Counted from the stretch's first letter, positions 39,842 to 49,424 are shown. The stretch: DNA of 64,000 nt from Methylobacterium sp. NEAU K (GCF_030700285.1 NZ_JAUYZJ010000008.1:1-64000); one strand, 5' to 3'. The notes: generated from the letters alone by a model not told the origin. Translations and numbers: made by a program.

Positions 39842-40042
39842 GCGGTCATCCTTCTCCACCGGCGGCCGCAGCGCCCGCGACGATCCGGAGGATCTCGAAA
39901 GCTGCATCGATCGCCAGTCGTGTCGGCCTGTGCTCGCATCGGACCTGCGGCGAACGCGGCAGACCGTGCCATATAGGGGCGCGGCCGGGAGTGACAGGCG
40001 TGGGACAGGCCCGCGCCGCCCGGGGACCCGTTGGACCGGAGC

Positions 40043-40510
40043 ATGAGCGCGCCCGCCCCGAGCGTCGGCATTCAGGCCGAACCCTTCGACACCGCCGCCG
40101 AGATCGCCCGGGTGAGCGCCGAACTCGGCGGCCGGGCCGGCGCGGTCGTCACCTTCACGGGCCTGTGTCGCGACGAGGCCGGCCGGCTGGCGGCGCTCGA
40201 GCTCGAACATTATCCCGGCATGGCCGAAGCCGAGATCCTCCGGGTCGCCGAGGAGGCCGTCGCCCGCTGGCCCCTCCAGGCCCTGCGGGTGATCCATCGG
40301 CACGGGCGCGTGTCGCCGGGCGACGGCATCGTGCTGGTGGTGACCGCCTCCAGCCACCGGGTCGCGGCCTTCGAGGCGGCGAGCTTTCTGATGGACTACC
40401 TCAAGACCCGCGCGCCGTTCTGGAAGCGCGAGCACCTCGCCGACGGCACCACCGGCGGCTGGGTCGAGGCGGCCGCGCATGACGACGCGGCGGCTGACCG
40501 TTGGGGCTGA
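40043..40510 (+). CDS. moaE: Molybdopterin synthase catalytic subunit MoaE
   Basis: Large subunit of molybdopterin synthase; converts cyclic pyranopterin monophosphate to molybdopterin using MoaD thiocarboxylate. The 155-residue product has the family stretches GAVVTFTGLCRDEAG, LELEHYPGMAE, VIHRHGRVSPGD and the catalytic-lysine region MDYLKTRAPFWKREH. moaD is not adjacent, unlike in many relatives. The ATG at 40043 is favoured; a TTG at 40031 would add four residues. Confidence 0.95.
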   Translation: MSAPAPSVGIQAEPFDTAAEIARVSAELGGRAGAVVTFTGLCRDEAGRLAALELEHYPGMAEAEILRVAEEAVARWPLQALRVIHRHGRVSPGDGIVLVVTASSHRVAAFEAASFLMDYLKTRAPFWKREHLADGTTGGWVEAAAHDDAAADRWG

Positions 40511-40757
40511 GAACACCCTACAGATTCGCCGTCAGCAGGACCGCTACGACCCCTCCGGCGAAAGCGATGCGGGGGCGGACTGCGCTGCCGAGCGGGTCCC
40601 CGCTCCAGATCCTCCGGCCGGGCCCGAGGGCGTCGGTGCGGGTCCCGCTGTGCCCGCGTGCGGGTTCCGCTGGATGCGCCGCGCACAAGGATGGTCGGCG
40701 CCGCACTTGACCGCGACTGGCCCGCGGCGTTCGTGAACCCGCGGTGCAGGAGCGAAG

Positions 40758-41903
40758 ATGACGGACGGTAAACTTCGGGATTTGGACGGCCCGGTCGGGC
40801 CCTGGCGCGGAACCTTGCCGCTCGCGGCCTCCGGGATCGCCGTCGTCTGCTTCGTGGCGGCGCTGGCGCTCGCCTGGATGTCGGTGGGCACGCTCCTGCT
40901 GATCTTCGCCGGCGTGCTGCTCGGTGTGTTCCTGGATGGCCTGACCCGGGGGCTCGGCCACGTCCTGCCCCTGCCCCGGGCCCTGCGGCTGACGATCGCC
41001 AGCCTCGCGGTCGCCGCCGCCGTGGTGGGGTTCGGGACCTATGGCGGCGCGACTATCGTGCAGCAGGGGCGCGACCTCGGCACCACGATCAAGGATCAGG
41101 CCGGCACCGTGTCGGGCTGGCTCTCCGAGCGCGGCATCGACGTGCCGAGCCTCGCGCCCCAGGGGGGGCGCAAGAACGGCGCCTCCGAGCCCGGACAGAA
41201 GGAGGGCGGCCTCGGCGGCCTCGCCAACGGTCTGCTCAAGGGCGGCGGCTCGATCGTCTCGGACGCCGGCAGCGTCCTCGGGCCCGCGGCAGCCGTCATC
41301 CTCGGGCTGTTCGACGCGCTCGGCAACGTCCTGGTGATCGCCTTCCTGGGCCTCGCCTTCGCGGCCGACCCGAAGGCTTACCGCGACGGGGCGCTGCGGT
41401 TCGTGCCGCCGAAGAAGCGGTGGCGCGCCGCCCAGGTCCTCGACGGGGCGGGCGAGACCCTGCGGCACTGGCTGTTCGGCCAGATCATCATCATGGCGGT
41501 GATCTTCGTCTGCACGTGGGCCGGGCTCGCCTTCCTGGGGATCGGCGGCGCGCTGATCCTCGGGCTCCAGGCGGGGCTGCTCGCCTTCGTGCCGACAGTA
41601 GGGCCCTTGGTGGCGGGCCTCGTGATCATCCTGGCCGCCCTGGCCTCGGGCACCAAGGCCGTCATCGGCGCGACAGGCGTCTATCTGGCGGTGCAGTGCC
41701 TCGAGAGCTATGGCCTGACGCCGTTCATCCAGAAGCGGGCGCTGGACATTCCGCCGGCCACGATCTTCGCCGGCCAGCTCGTCCTCGGCGTGATCTTCGG
41801 CCTGTGGGGCATCGCCCTGGCGCTGCCGCTGATGGCGGTGATCAAGGTTCTGCTGGAGCAGCTCTACGTGGAGGACACCCTGCACGAGCAGCCCAGCGCG
41901 TGA
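40758..41903 (+). CDS. AI-2E family transporter / permease (PerM-like)
   Basis: Polytopic inner-membrane protein, 381 residues, about eight spans. The typical AI-2E layout is seen: two N-terminal spans (IAVVCFVAALALAWMSV; LLLIFAGVLLGVFLDGL), a soluble periplasmic segment, then a hydrophobic C-terminal half with ALILGLQAGLLAFVPTVGPLVAG (in blocks) and the family-type GLTPFIQKRALDIPP. Family members export AI-2 or act as Na+/H+ antiporters or general permeases, so substrate is open. The ATG at 40758 is the first Met of the clear coding stretch. Confidence 0.88.
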   Translation: MTDGKLRDLDGPVGPWRGTLPLAASGIAVVCFVAALALAWMSVGTLLLIFAGVLLGVFLDGLTRGLGHVLPLPRALRLTIASLAVAAAVVGFGTYGGATIVQQGRDLGTTIKDQAGTVSGWLSERGIDVPSLAPQGGRKNGASEPGQKEGGLGGLANGLLKGGGSIVSDAGSVLGPAAAVILGLFDALGNVLVIAFLGLAFAADPKAYRDGALRFVPPKKRWRAAQVLDGAGETLRHWLFGQIIIMAVIFVCTWAGLAFLGIGGALILGLQAGLLAFVPTVGPLVAGLVIILAALASGTKAVIGATGVYLAVQCLESYGLTPFIQKRALDIPPATIFAGQLVLGVIFGLWGIALALPLMAVIKVLLEQLYVEDTLHEQPSA

Positions 41904-41952
41904 CAGGACGCCGAGGGGATGAGTCCCCTCGGCCGGGCTGAGCCGGCTCCCG

Positions 41953-43185
41953 TCAGCTGCGCAGCGCGTATTCGATCATCCTGGCCACCGCCAGCGCCCG
42001 CCCGTCGTCGCCGAAGCGGCCGATCACCTGCACGCCCACCGGCAGGCGGTCGCCCGGCACCGGCACGTTCACGCAAGGTACGCCCATCAGCGTCCAGAGC
42101 TGATTGAAGCGCGGGTCGCCCGTGAAGGCCAGCGTCGCGGGGGCCGGGCCCGGGGCCGAGAAGGTCAGGATCGCGTCGTAATCCGCGAACACCCCCTTGA
42201 GCACGCGGCGCGCGTGATGGCCATGGCGGCGGGCATCGTCGTATTCGGCGGGGCTGATTCCGTCGCCCACATCGAGGTGCTCGCGGACCCGCGGCGGCAG
42301 CGCATCGCGATGGGCGTCGTATTCCCAGGCGAGCGCCAGTCGGCCCTCGTAGTTCTGGATGAACCGGTGGCGTTCCCAGGCCTGCGCCAGCTCCGGCGGC
42401 AGCGCGAGGTCGGTCACCCGTGCGCCGGCCCGCTCGGCCGCCCGCCGCGCCCGCATCAGCGCGGACTCGGCTTCCGGCTCCGGCGGCTCGGCGAAGTCCT
42501 GCCGGACGAGGCCGATGCGCGGGGCGGACGCCGCCTCGGCCCGGTCGATCTCCGGGCGGCCGGTCACCAGCGCCAGGGCGTGGGCGACGTCGGCGACACC
42601 GGCGGCGAACAGGCCGACCGTGTCGAGCGCCCAGGAATAAGTCTTTACCCCGACGGTCGGGATCAGCCGGAACGACGGCTTGACCGCCGCACAGCCGCAA
42701 TAGCTCGCGGGCCGGATCACCGAGCCCGCGGTCTGGGTGCCGAGCGCCAGGGGCAGCAGCCCCGCGCCCACCGCGGCGGCCGAGCCGGCCGATGAACCGC
42801 CCGGGGTGTGTCCGGGATCGTGCGGATTGACCGTCCCGGTCGGGTCACTGCTCGCGAAGGCCGTGGTGGTGGTCTTGGCCAGCGCCACGGCGCCGAGGCG
42901 CTTCAGCCGCGCCACCACCGCCGCGTCGCCCCGGGGGCGCCAGCCCTCGTAGATCGACGAGCCCATCTGGGTCGGCAGGCCCGCGCTGTCGATGATGTCC
43001 TTCACACCGACCGCGATGCCGGCGAGCGGCCCGGCTTCGGGGATGGCCGCCGCCTCGTCCATCGCGACCAGCGCGCGCAACTCCGGCTCCCGCGCGGCGA
43101 TCGCCGCGCGGCATAGATCGATCGCGCCCGCGGGCGTCAGGGTGCCGGCTTCGATGCGGGCGCGGAGGTCGAGGAGAGAAAGCAT
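41953..43185 (-). CDS. Amidase (amidase signature family)
   Basis: Ser-cisSer-Lys amide hydrolase, 410 residues. Catalytic Lys62 lies in GIAVGVKDIIDSAG; the cis-Ser region is HTPGGSSAGSAAAVG (Ser131/132); the nucleophile Ser155 is in GTQTAGSVIRPAS. All three triad residues are present. Shorter than GatA (about 490) and not next to gatB/gatC, so a free amidase of unknown substrate rather than the transamidosome subunit. Confidence 0.9.
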   Translation of the reverse strand: MLSLLDLRARIEAGTLTPAGAIDLCRAAIAAREPELRALVAMDEAAAIPEAGPLAGIAVGVKDIIDSAGLPTQMGSSIYEGWRPRGDAAVVARLKRLGAVALAKTTTTAFASSDPTGTVNPHDPGHTPGGSSAGSAAAVGAGLLPLALGTQTAGSVIRPASYCGCAAVKPSFRLIPTVGVKTYSWALDTVGLFAAGVADVAHALALVTGRPEIDRAEAASAPRIGLVRQDFAEPPEPEAESALMRARRAAERAGARVTDLALPPELAQAWERHRFIQNYEGRLALAWEYDAHRDALPPRVREHLDVGDGISPAEYDDARRHGHHARRVLKGVFADYDAILTFSAPGPAPATLAFTGDPRFNQLWTLMGVPCVNVPVPGDRLPVGVQVIGRFGDDGRALAVARMIEYALRS

Positions 43186-43279
43186 TTTGCATTCAGTCCG
43201 CGGTCGGGGGCCGCTGTCAACCGGGGTGCCACAGGGCGCGGCATTCCGGAAACGGCGTTGACGAACGCTTTACGGGACC

Positions 43280-44287
43280 GTGCGCATCGTCCGGGTCATG
43301 TGGCGTGGCGTATCCGTGTTCTCCGCCCTGGCGCTGTTCGGCGCTGGGCTTACCGCTTGCTCGATCAACCATTTCGAGCGGCGAGACCCGTGGCGCGACC
43401 AGGCGGAGCAGGTCTGCCTGGCCAAGAAGCTCGTGCAGCCGACCGAGTTCATCACGCCGATCGCAGCCATGGACGGGCCAGGCCCGTGCGGCATGCAACA
43501 GCCCTTCCGGGTGACGCGGCTTGCCGGCGGCACGGTGGTGATGAAGCAGCGGATGACGCTGGGTTGCCCCGCCCTCGCGGAGGCCGAGGCCTGGCTCGCC
43601 GACACGATCCAGCCCGCCGCCAACCTGTACTTCGGCGTGCCGGTGGCCGAGATCAACGCCGGCTCGTATTCCTGCCGCGGGCGCAACAACCAGCCGGGCG
43701 CCAAGCTCTCCGAGCACGGCTTCGGAAACGCCGTGGACGTCATGTCGTTCAAGCTCGCCGACGGCCACGTGATTACCGTGAAGGGCGGCTGGCGCGGCAC
43801 CGAGGCCGAGCAGGGTTTTCTGCGCGAGGTGTTTCTCGGCGCCTGCCAGCGTTTCAGCACTGTGCTGGCGCCGGGCTCGAACGTGTTCCATTACGACCAC
43901 ATCCACGTCGACCTGGCGCGGCACGACCCGCGCGGGCTGAAGCGGATCTGTCAGCCGCTGATCAAGTTCACGCCGCAACTCGGGACCGGCGCCGAGCGGC
44001 CCCTGTCGCGCCCGCTGCCGCCGCCCCGCCAGCCGGCCGCCCCGCAGGCGCCCCTGGATGTCGAGGAGGACGATCCCTACGGCCTCACGCCGATGTCGAA
44101 GGCCGCGAGCCCGACCCAGGTCGCCCGCGCCCCGGCCCGCGTCCCTGCAGCTTCGGCCTACGCCTCCGCGCCGCCGGTCCGGCCGCCGCCGCGAGTCGCT
44201 ACGGCCATGCCGGAGGAGCCGGGGCCTGAATACGACGAGCCGCTGCAACTCGGGGCGCCCCCGCCGAGCACCGGGCCGATCTACTGA
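43280..44287 (+). CDS. Extensin-like family lipoprotein (LAS-type peptidase fold)
   Basis: 335 residues. Lipoprotein signal with lipobox LTAC (Cys27). The extensin-like C-terminal domain spans residues ~45-230: conserved Cys pairs (C46, C70, C96, C132, C189, C225) and the metal-type motifs SEHGFGNAVDV (His146, Asp153) and HYDHIHVDL (His207, His209), matching the His/Asp/His pattern of D-Ala-D-Ala carboxypeptidases of the LAS group. The last ~105 residues are Pro/Ala-rich and disordered. Likely a periplasmic cell-wall enzyme; the name comes from a plant extensin resemblance and is misleading. GTG start at 43280; ATG at 43298 is an alternative. Confidence 0.85.
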   Translation: MRIVRVMWRGVSVFSALALFGAGLTACSINHFERRDPWRDQAEQVCLAKKLVQPTEFITPIAAMDGPGPCGMQQPFRVTRLAGGTVVMKQRMTLGCPALAEAEAWLADTIQPAANLYFGVPVAEINAGSYSCRGRNNQPGAKLSEHGFGNAVDVMSFKLADGHVITVKGGWRGTEAEQGFLREVFLGACQRFSTVLAPGSNVFHYDHIHVDLARHDPRGLKRICQPLIKFTPQLGTGAERPLSRPLPPPRQPAAPQAPLDVEEDDPYGLTPMSKAASPTQVARAPARVPAASAYASAPPVRPPPRVATAMPEEPGPEYDEPLQLGAPPPSTGPIY

Positions 44288-44456
44288 GCCGCGAGCGTCC
44301 GCTTGACGCGGGCTCGTGAGCGTCGCCGGTCAGTGTAGCCGCAGCGCCGCACCGCCCGGCTAAAGTGCCCCCGCCGGCCATCGAGAGCTTGACTGGCGCA
44401 CTGGCCGGGCCATCGTCTCGCGCATGCAGGACCGCACCCCCGCCGAGGCACGCGCC

Positions 44457-44918
44457 ATGCGCTCGATCCTTCACGGCTTCGCCCTCGGGCTGGCACTCCT
44501 TTCCGTCGTGCAGCCGGCACTCGCCCGCTCCGCCCGGGAGGACATCGAACCCGCCGAGGAGCGGATCTTCCCGTTCGACGCGCAGATTCCCGGCTGCCAG
44601 GCCCCCGAGGTCTTGGAGCGGGTCTCGACGAATTTCGCCGAGAAGGAGGCGAAGTTCTGGAACTCGTCGATGACCATCCGGTCGTTCGACACGATCGAGC
44701 GCACCGCCTGGCGCCCCTGGGGCCTCGACACCTATCCGCGCCGCTTCTGCACCGCCACCGTCACGACCTCGGACGGCGTGCGCCGCAAGGTCGACTACTC
44801 GGTGCGCGAGAGCCTCGGCATCATCGGGGCGACCTGGGGCGTTGAGTTCTGCGTCCACGGGCTCGACCGCGACCTCTCCTACGCCTACGCCACGGCCTGC
44901 CGGATGGCGCGCCCCTGA
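44457..44918 (+). CDS. Secreted protein of unknown function, paired with RNase T2
   Basis: 153 residues with a signal peptide (LHGFALGLALLSVVQPALA) and a compact cysteine-containing domain: FDAQIPGCQAPEVLERVSTNF, FWNSSMTIRSFDTIERTAWRPWG and AYATACRMARP. Three mature cysteines. I recall similar small exported proteins in Rhizobiales. The RNase T2 gene starts two bases after the stop, so the two are co-translated; a link such as inhibitor, activator or immunity partner is possible but unproven. ATG at 44457 gives the cleanest signal; an ATG at 44424 is upstream. Confidence 0.75.
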   Translation: MRSILHGFALGLALLSVVQPALARSAREDIEPAEERIFPFDAQIPGCQAPEVLERVSTNFAEKEAKFWNSSMTIRSFDTIERTAWRPWGLDTYPRRFCTATVTTSDGVRRKVDYSVRESLGIIGATWGVEFCVHGLDRDLSYAYATACRMARP

Positions 44919-44920
44919 CC

Positions 44921-45583
44921 ATGCGCGTCCGGGCCGCCTGTTTCGCCGGCCTGCTGCTTGCGGGGCCGGCCTCCGCCCAGGATTACGGCGGCTTCGCCCG
45001 CAGGGGCGCGCCTGGCGAGTTCGATTTCTACGTGCTCTCCCTGTCGTGGTCTCCGACCTACTGCGCGGTCGCCGGTCAGCGCCGGGACGACGTGCAATGC
45101 ACCCCCGGCCGCGGCCTCGGTTTCGTCGTGCACGGACTCTGGCCGCAATATGCCCAGGGCTACCCCCAGAACTGCTCCGCGGTGGAGCGCCAGCCGACCC
45201 GGCAAGCCATGGAGATGGCCGGGCAGGTCTATCCGAGCGAGGGCTTGGCCCGCCATGAGTGGCGCAGCCACGGCACCTGCTCCGGCCTCGACCCCGCCAG
45301 CTATTTCGCGGCCGCCCGCGACGCGCGCCTGGCCGTGACGATCCCGGACGGTCTCAAGGGCAATGGTCCTCCGCAGACGCTGGCGCCGATCGAGATCGCC
45401 CGGCAATTCGTGGCCGCCAACCGGGGCCTGCGCCCCGACATGATGGCGGTGACCTGCACGCGCGGACAGCTGCAGGAAGTCCGGATCTGCTTCGGCAAGG
45501 ACCTGCGCGGCTTCACACCCTGCCCCGAGGTCGCCCGCGGCAATTGCCGCGCACCCGAGGTGACCCTCGACGCCGCCCGCTGA
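44921..45583 (+). CDS. Ribonuclease T2 family protein
   Basis: Secreted or periplasmic endoribonuclease, 220 residues, signal peptide MRVRAACFAGLLLAGPASA. Both conserved active-site segments are intact: CAS I FVVHGLWPQY with His71, and CAS II HEWRSHGTCSG with His112, Glu113 and His117. Cysteines for disulfides are present (C49, C60, C85, C120 and others). Two bases downstream of the preceding secreted-protein gene. Confidence 0.93.
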   Translation: MRVRAACFAGLLLAGPASAQDYGGFARRGAPGEFDFYVLSLSWSPTYCAVAGQRRDDVQCTPGRGLGFVVHGLWPQYAQGYPQNCSAVERQPTRQAMEMAGQVYPSEGLARHEWRSHGTCSGLDPASYFAAARDARLAVTIPDGLKGNGPPQTLAPIEIARQFVAANRGLRPDMMAVTCTRGQLQEVRICFGKDLRGFTPCPEVARGNCRAPEVTLDAAR

Positions 45584-45649
45584 CTTTTTTCGGCGTTTCC
45601 GCCGCGCCCGGCTGGACCCGGAGCGCGGGATCCGCTTGAGGGCGCTGTC

Positions 45650-46498
45650 ATGAACTATCGGCACGCCTTCCACGCCGGCAACCACGCCGACGTCCTCAAG
45701 CACCTCGTGCTGGCACGGGTGCTCGCCCATCTACGGCTGAAGGACAAACCGTTCCGGGCGCTCGACGCCTTCGCGGGCCTCGGCGTCTATGACCTGGAAG
45801 CCGACGAGGCTGCCCGCACGGGCGAGTGGCGGGATGGCTGGGGCCGGATGGGCGACCCCTTCCCGCCTGAGATCGAGACGCTGCTGGCCCCCTATAGGGC
45901 CGCCGTGGCGGCGGTGCGGGATCGGTACGGCGCCACGGCCTATCCAGGCTCGCCCGCGGTGATCCGCGCGGCGTTGAGGCCCGGCGACAAGGGCGTGTTC
46001 GTGGAACTCCACCCGGCGGACGCCGCGATCCTGCACGGGCGCTACGAACGCGACCCTCGCACGAAGGTTCTGAGCCTCGACGGCTGGACCGCGGTCAACG
46101 CCCAGATCCCGCCTCCCGAGCGCCGCGGCCTCGTGCTGATCGACCCGCCTTACGAGGTCCCGGGCGAGATCGAGCGGCTCGGCGCCCACCTCGCCCGCGC
46201 GGTAGCGAAATGGCCGACCGGCATCTTCCTGGCCTGGTACCCGATCAAGGACAAGGCCGCGATCGATCGCATGGTCCGGGACCTCGACACCGCCCTGCTC
46301 AGGCCTGCGCTGCGCCTCGACTTGCTGATCGACCGGCCTGACGACCCGACGCGGCTCTGCGGCAGCGGGCTCATCGTGGTCAATCCGCCTTGGCGTCTCG
46401 CCGAGGAGGCAATGCTGTTCCTGCCGGCTCTGGCTCAACGCATGGCGCGCAATGAGTTCGGCGGTTTTCTGTGTGATCCGATCGGCCCCGCAGATTGA
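45650..46498 (+). CDS. rlmJ: 23S rRNA (adenine-2030-N6)-methyltransferase RlmJ
   Basis: 282 residues. Hallmark start MNYRHAFHAGNHADVLKH, then a class I methyltransferase fold with the SAM region LDAFAGLGVYDLEA and the N6-adenine catalytic motif DPPYEVPGE. Later GSGLIVVNPPW also fits the family. Single gene after the RNase T2 pair with a 66-bp gap. Confidence 0.94.
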   Translation: MNYRHAFHAGNHADVLKHLVLARVLAHLRLKDKPFRALDAFAGLGVYDLEADEAARTGEWRDGWGRMGDPFPPEIETLLAPYRAAVAAVRDRYGATAYPGSPAVIRAALRPGDKGVFVELHPADAAILHGRYERDPRTKVLSLDGWTAVNAQIPPPERRGLVLIDPPYEVPGEIERLGAHLARAVAKWPTGIFLAWYPIKDKAAIDRMVRDLDTALLRPALRLDLLIDRPDDPTRLCGSGLIVVNPPWRLAEEAMLFLPALAQRMARNEFGGFLCDPIGPAD

Positions 46499-46722
46499 TT
46501 CGCCACTACATCGGTATCGGAGCGAGGCAGTCGCGGATCGAGGAGAGAGGTCAGATCAGGGCTACTCACGGGATTGTGGCGGTAAAGTCACATTTCCTCG
46601 TCGATCCGCGCTCGCCGGTCTTGAATGACCAAAAAATGGGCAAGTGCCATTTGTTTGTTTTTGTGTCATTCGTGGGTCGGTGTCAGCTTGGCCGTCGACG
46701 AATTCCAAAGAGCTGCCACACC

Positions 46723-47991
46723 ATGCTGAAGCGATCCACCCTGGCCGGCCTGGCCACCGTGCTGTTGTCCTCGACCAGCATCTTCGCGGCCGACATGCCG
46801 GCTGCGGCGCCCGTTCCTGCCCCGGCCGAACCTTGCAAGGCCACGCTGATCGGCCCGGCCTACAACGGGGTGATAAAGGCGAACCCGAACCCGACCTGCT
46901 TCGCGGTCGGTGGCCTCGGCGACCTCTACATCGGCGGCGCGCTCACCGGCTACGGCTACACGCAGAGCAATCCGTTCTCGTCGTTCTCGACCCCGGCGGC
47001 CCCTAACGACCGGGACCGGACCGCACGGTTCGACTTCACCAACCTGCAGGGCTGGGTGCAGAAGGCGGAAGGCACGTTCCAGTTCTTCATCCAGGGCGGC
47101 GGCTACGCGATCCCGCAGCTCGGTGTGCCCAACGTCAGCTCGATCACGCAGACCGACCTGCTGTTCACGCCTCTGCCGCTCGCCTTCGGCAAGATCCAGA
47201 TCAACGACGCCTGGTCTATCCAGGGCGGCCGGATGCCGACCTTGATCGGCACGGAGGCGCCGTTCACCTTCCAGAATCTGAACATCAACCGCGGCCTGCT
47301 GTTCGTGCAGGAGAACGTGATCAACCAGGGCGTGCAGCTCAACTGGGCTGAAGGTCCGTGGTCGGCCTCGGTCGCCGGAACCGACGGGTTCTTCTCCGGC
47401 GAGATCACCTGGTTCACGGGCGCCGTCACCTACAAGATCGACGATTCGAACACGATCGGCGTCAACGGCGGCCTGAACCTCGGGCGGCAGAACGCCTTCG
47501 CGCAGAGTGCCCGCTACCAGTTCGCCACCCCGGGCTTCCAGCAGAACAGCGGCATCTTCGACATCAACTACACCTACTCGAACGGTCCGTGGATCATCAG
47601 CCCGTACTTCCAGTACACGAACGTCGAGCGTGATCCGCGCGCCGGCATCTTCACCAGTGCCTCAAGCTACGGCGGCGCGCTGCTGGCCTCTTACGCCTTC
47701 ACCGACAACTTCGCTCTCGCAGGCCGCATCGAGTACGAGGAGCAGTCGGGCGTGCGCGGGTCCGGCACCACCAGCCTCCTGTACGGCGCAGGCAGCAACG
47801 CCTTCTCGATCACGGTTACGCCGACCTTCACGTTCGACCGCTACTTCCTCCGGCTCGAATACGCTCACGTCGAACTCGGCGGCATCACCCGCGGCAGCAT
47901 CGCGGACGGGACACTGGGTAGCGGCTTCGGCCGCACCGGCAACCGCACCACGCAGGACCGCTACATGGTCGAGACCGGCATCACGTTCTGA
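46723..47991 (+). CDS. Outer-membrane beta-barrel porin (BBP2/OmpL-like)
   Basis: 422 residues with signal peptide MLKRSTLAGLATVLLSSTSIFA and alternating beta-strand pattern ending in a C-terminal phenylalanine strand (RYMVETGITF). The stretches WVQKAEGTFQFFIQGG and WSIQGGRMPTLIGTEAPFTFQN are typical of the beta-barrel porin-2 (bbp2) family. Channel specificity unknown. Start at 46723 is set by the signal peptide. The promoter lies in an AT-rich 224-bp spacer after rlmJ; a strong terminator follows. Confidence 0.88.
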   Translation: MLKRSTLAGLATVLLSSTSIFAADMPAAAPVPAPAEPCKATLIGPAYNGVIKANPNPTCFAVGGLGDLYIGGALTGYGYTQSNPFSSFSTPAAPNDRDRTARFDFTNLQGWVQKAEGTFQFFIQGGGYAIPQLGVPNVSSITQTDLLFTPLPLAFGKIQINDAWSIQGGRMPTLIGTEAPFTFQNLNINRGLLFVQENVINQGVQLNWAEGPWSASVAGTDGFFSGEITWFTGAVTYKIDDSNTIGVNGGLNLGRQNAFAQSARYQFATPGFQQNSGIFDINYTYSNGPWIISPYFQYTNVERDPRAGIFTSASSYGGALLASYAFTDNFALAGRIEYEEQSGVRGSGTTSLLYGAGSNAFSITVTPTFTFDRYFLRLEYAHVELGGITRGSIADGTLGSGFGRTGNRTTQDRYMVETGITF

Positions 47992-48030
47992 TCCGACGCT
48001 TCAGGTCGGCCCTCGGGCCGGGCCTGCATG

Positions 48031-48060
48031 AACCCCCGGGCCGGACCCGGGGGTTTTTTT
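48031..48060 (+). terminator. Strong intrinsic terminator after porin
   Basis: AACCCCCGGG (48031-48040), loop CCGGA, CCCGGGGGTT (48046-48055), continuing as a run of seven T (48054-48060). The best rho-independent terminator in the window. Confidence 0.9.
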
Positions 48061-48285
48061 GTGTTCGTCCTGAAGCTCGGTATTCGGATAAGGCTGCTTG
48101 TGTATAATCGCGAAAATATCGAATGTAAATATTCAATGCGCCAAATATAGAATTGCGCTTCCGGCATTTTTGATAGAATTAGAAAGTAAAACTGTTGGGG
48201 CGTGCGTTCGGAACTTGCAATATCGGCGGATCGCCATCTATCGTCCTTCGCCCGCCGCGAGCGGCACTGTTGAGGACGCGTCGGA

Positions 48286-48624
48286 ATGGCATCGATCGAG
48301 GTTTTGTCTGCGACGCTGCGGAGTATCGCCGCGCCCGGCATGACGCCGAAGGCGCTGCGCGCCGCCGCCCATAAGCAGCACCCCGAGGCGTCCAGGAAGG
48401 ACATCGTACACGCCGCCTTCTACGCCCTGACCGAGGTGGGTTCGCAGGATGGCAATGGAGTGGCCGAACTGCACGGCTTCGCTCTCGCCGAGCGTGTGTC
48501 CGAGGACGAGCCGCCCATCGCGGTCGGTGGCCCGCGCAAGAAGAAGCGGCGTCGGGTCAAGTCGGTCGAGGGTGTCAGGTCGGTCGAGCGTGCAAAGTCG
48601 GCGACGGCCGAAGCGGTGAATTGA
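48286..48624 (+). CDS. Small basic protein, possible DNA-binding, unknown
   Basis: 112 residues. The first ~50 form predicted helices resembling a small winged-helix or HTH repeat (SIEVLSATLRSIAAPGM, PKALRAAAHKQHPEASRKD, VHAAFYALTE). The C-terminal 35 residues are strongly basic with PRKKKRRRVKSV. An AT-rich 225-bp stretch precedes it, likely its promoter. I do not recognise the family; a nucleoid-associated or regulatory role is a guess. Confidence 0.65.
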   Translation: MASIEVLSATLRSIAAPGMTPKALRAAAHKQHPEASRKDIVHAAFYALTEVGSQDGNGVAELHGFALAERVSEDEPPIAVGGPRKKKRRRVKSVEGVRSVERAKSATAEAVN

Positions 48625-48668
48625 GGGATCCGGCCGGGACCGGCGCCGGGCGGTTCGGTCGACCGTTC

Positions 48669-49235
48669 TCAGCGGCGCTCAAGCAGCCGCCGCCCTGGGC
48701 GGTGGCCGTCCTCGCCGGTGTCGCGGAATCCGAGCTTCTGCAGGAGGCCCCATGAGGCGATGTTGCTGGGCCTGCATTCCGCCACGATGGTCCGTGCCGG
48801 GAAGCGCCGGCCGAGAAGCCCGATGATCGCCGAGACCGCCTCGAACGCGAATCCGCGCCCACGCGCCGCCCCACCAATCCAATAGCCGATCTCGATCGCG
48901 CCGGGCCCGCGCAGATGCGTGCCCACGACGCCGACGAGTTCGGACGCCGCCTGAACCGCCTGCACCTCGGCGCCGGCCTGCGCCGCGTCCGTGCGGCGCG
49001 TCCAGGCGCCGAGGAAGCGGTCCTGGCCCCGCGACCCGCTGCGGATCAGGTCTTCGGCATCCCTCAGGGTGAAGGGCGTTGGCAGGAAGTCGACCGCAGC
49101 GGTGATCGCCGGGTCGTCGGTCAGCCTGCGCAGGTCCTGGGCGTCCTCCGACCGCAGGGCGGCGATCGAGAGGCGGGCCGTCTCGATCCCCGGCATGTCG
49201 GCGAGGCTGTCGCGTGCGACGCGGATGGTAAACAT
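48669..49235 (-). CDS. GNAT family N-acetyltransferase (RimJ/RimL-like)
   Basis: 188 residues from the ATG at 49235; GTG at 49274 would add 13. Pattern of the RimJ-type GNAT group: IETARLSIAALRSEDAQDL start, IEIGYWIGGAARGRGFAFEA (the acetyl-CoA pyrophosphate-binding RGxGxA region) and NIASWGLLQKLGFRDTG. Substrate unknown. Convergent with the small basic protein gene. Confidence 0.88.
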   Translation of the reverse strand: MFTIRVARDSLADMPGIETARLSIAALRSEDAQDLRRLTDDPAITAAVDFLPTPFTLRDAEDLIRSGSRGQDRFLGAWTRRTDAAQAGAEVQAVQAASELVGVVGTHLRGPGAIEIGYWIGGAARGRGFAFEAVSAIIGLLGRRFPARTIVAECRPSNIASWGLLQKLGFRDTGEDGHRPGRRLLERR

Positions 49236-49424
49236 CTCCTCGATGTGGGGTGCCCTCCGAACCGGAAAAGGCACGTTTTCCCCCCGCCCGTCATCCCCCT
49301 CGCCGCCCGACGACCAAAACCACTGGGTGCAACGAGGCCGCGGACAGGCTGAACGGGAACGGTTGCTTAACCTGAATCCGTCTTCATTGGCGCATCAAGT
49401 TGCGTCAGGCAAACGGGTGTGTCG

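Noticed and set aside
41953..43185. GatA subunit of the amidotransferase
   Set aside because: Too short for GatA and no gatB or gatC nearby; a free amidase is more likely.
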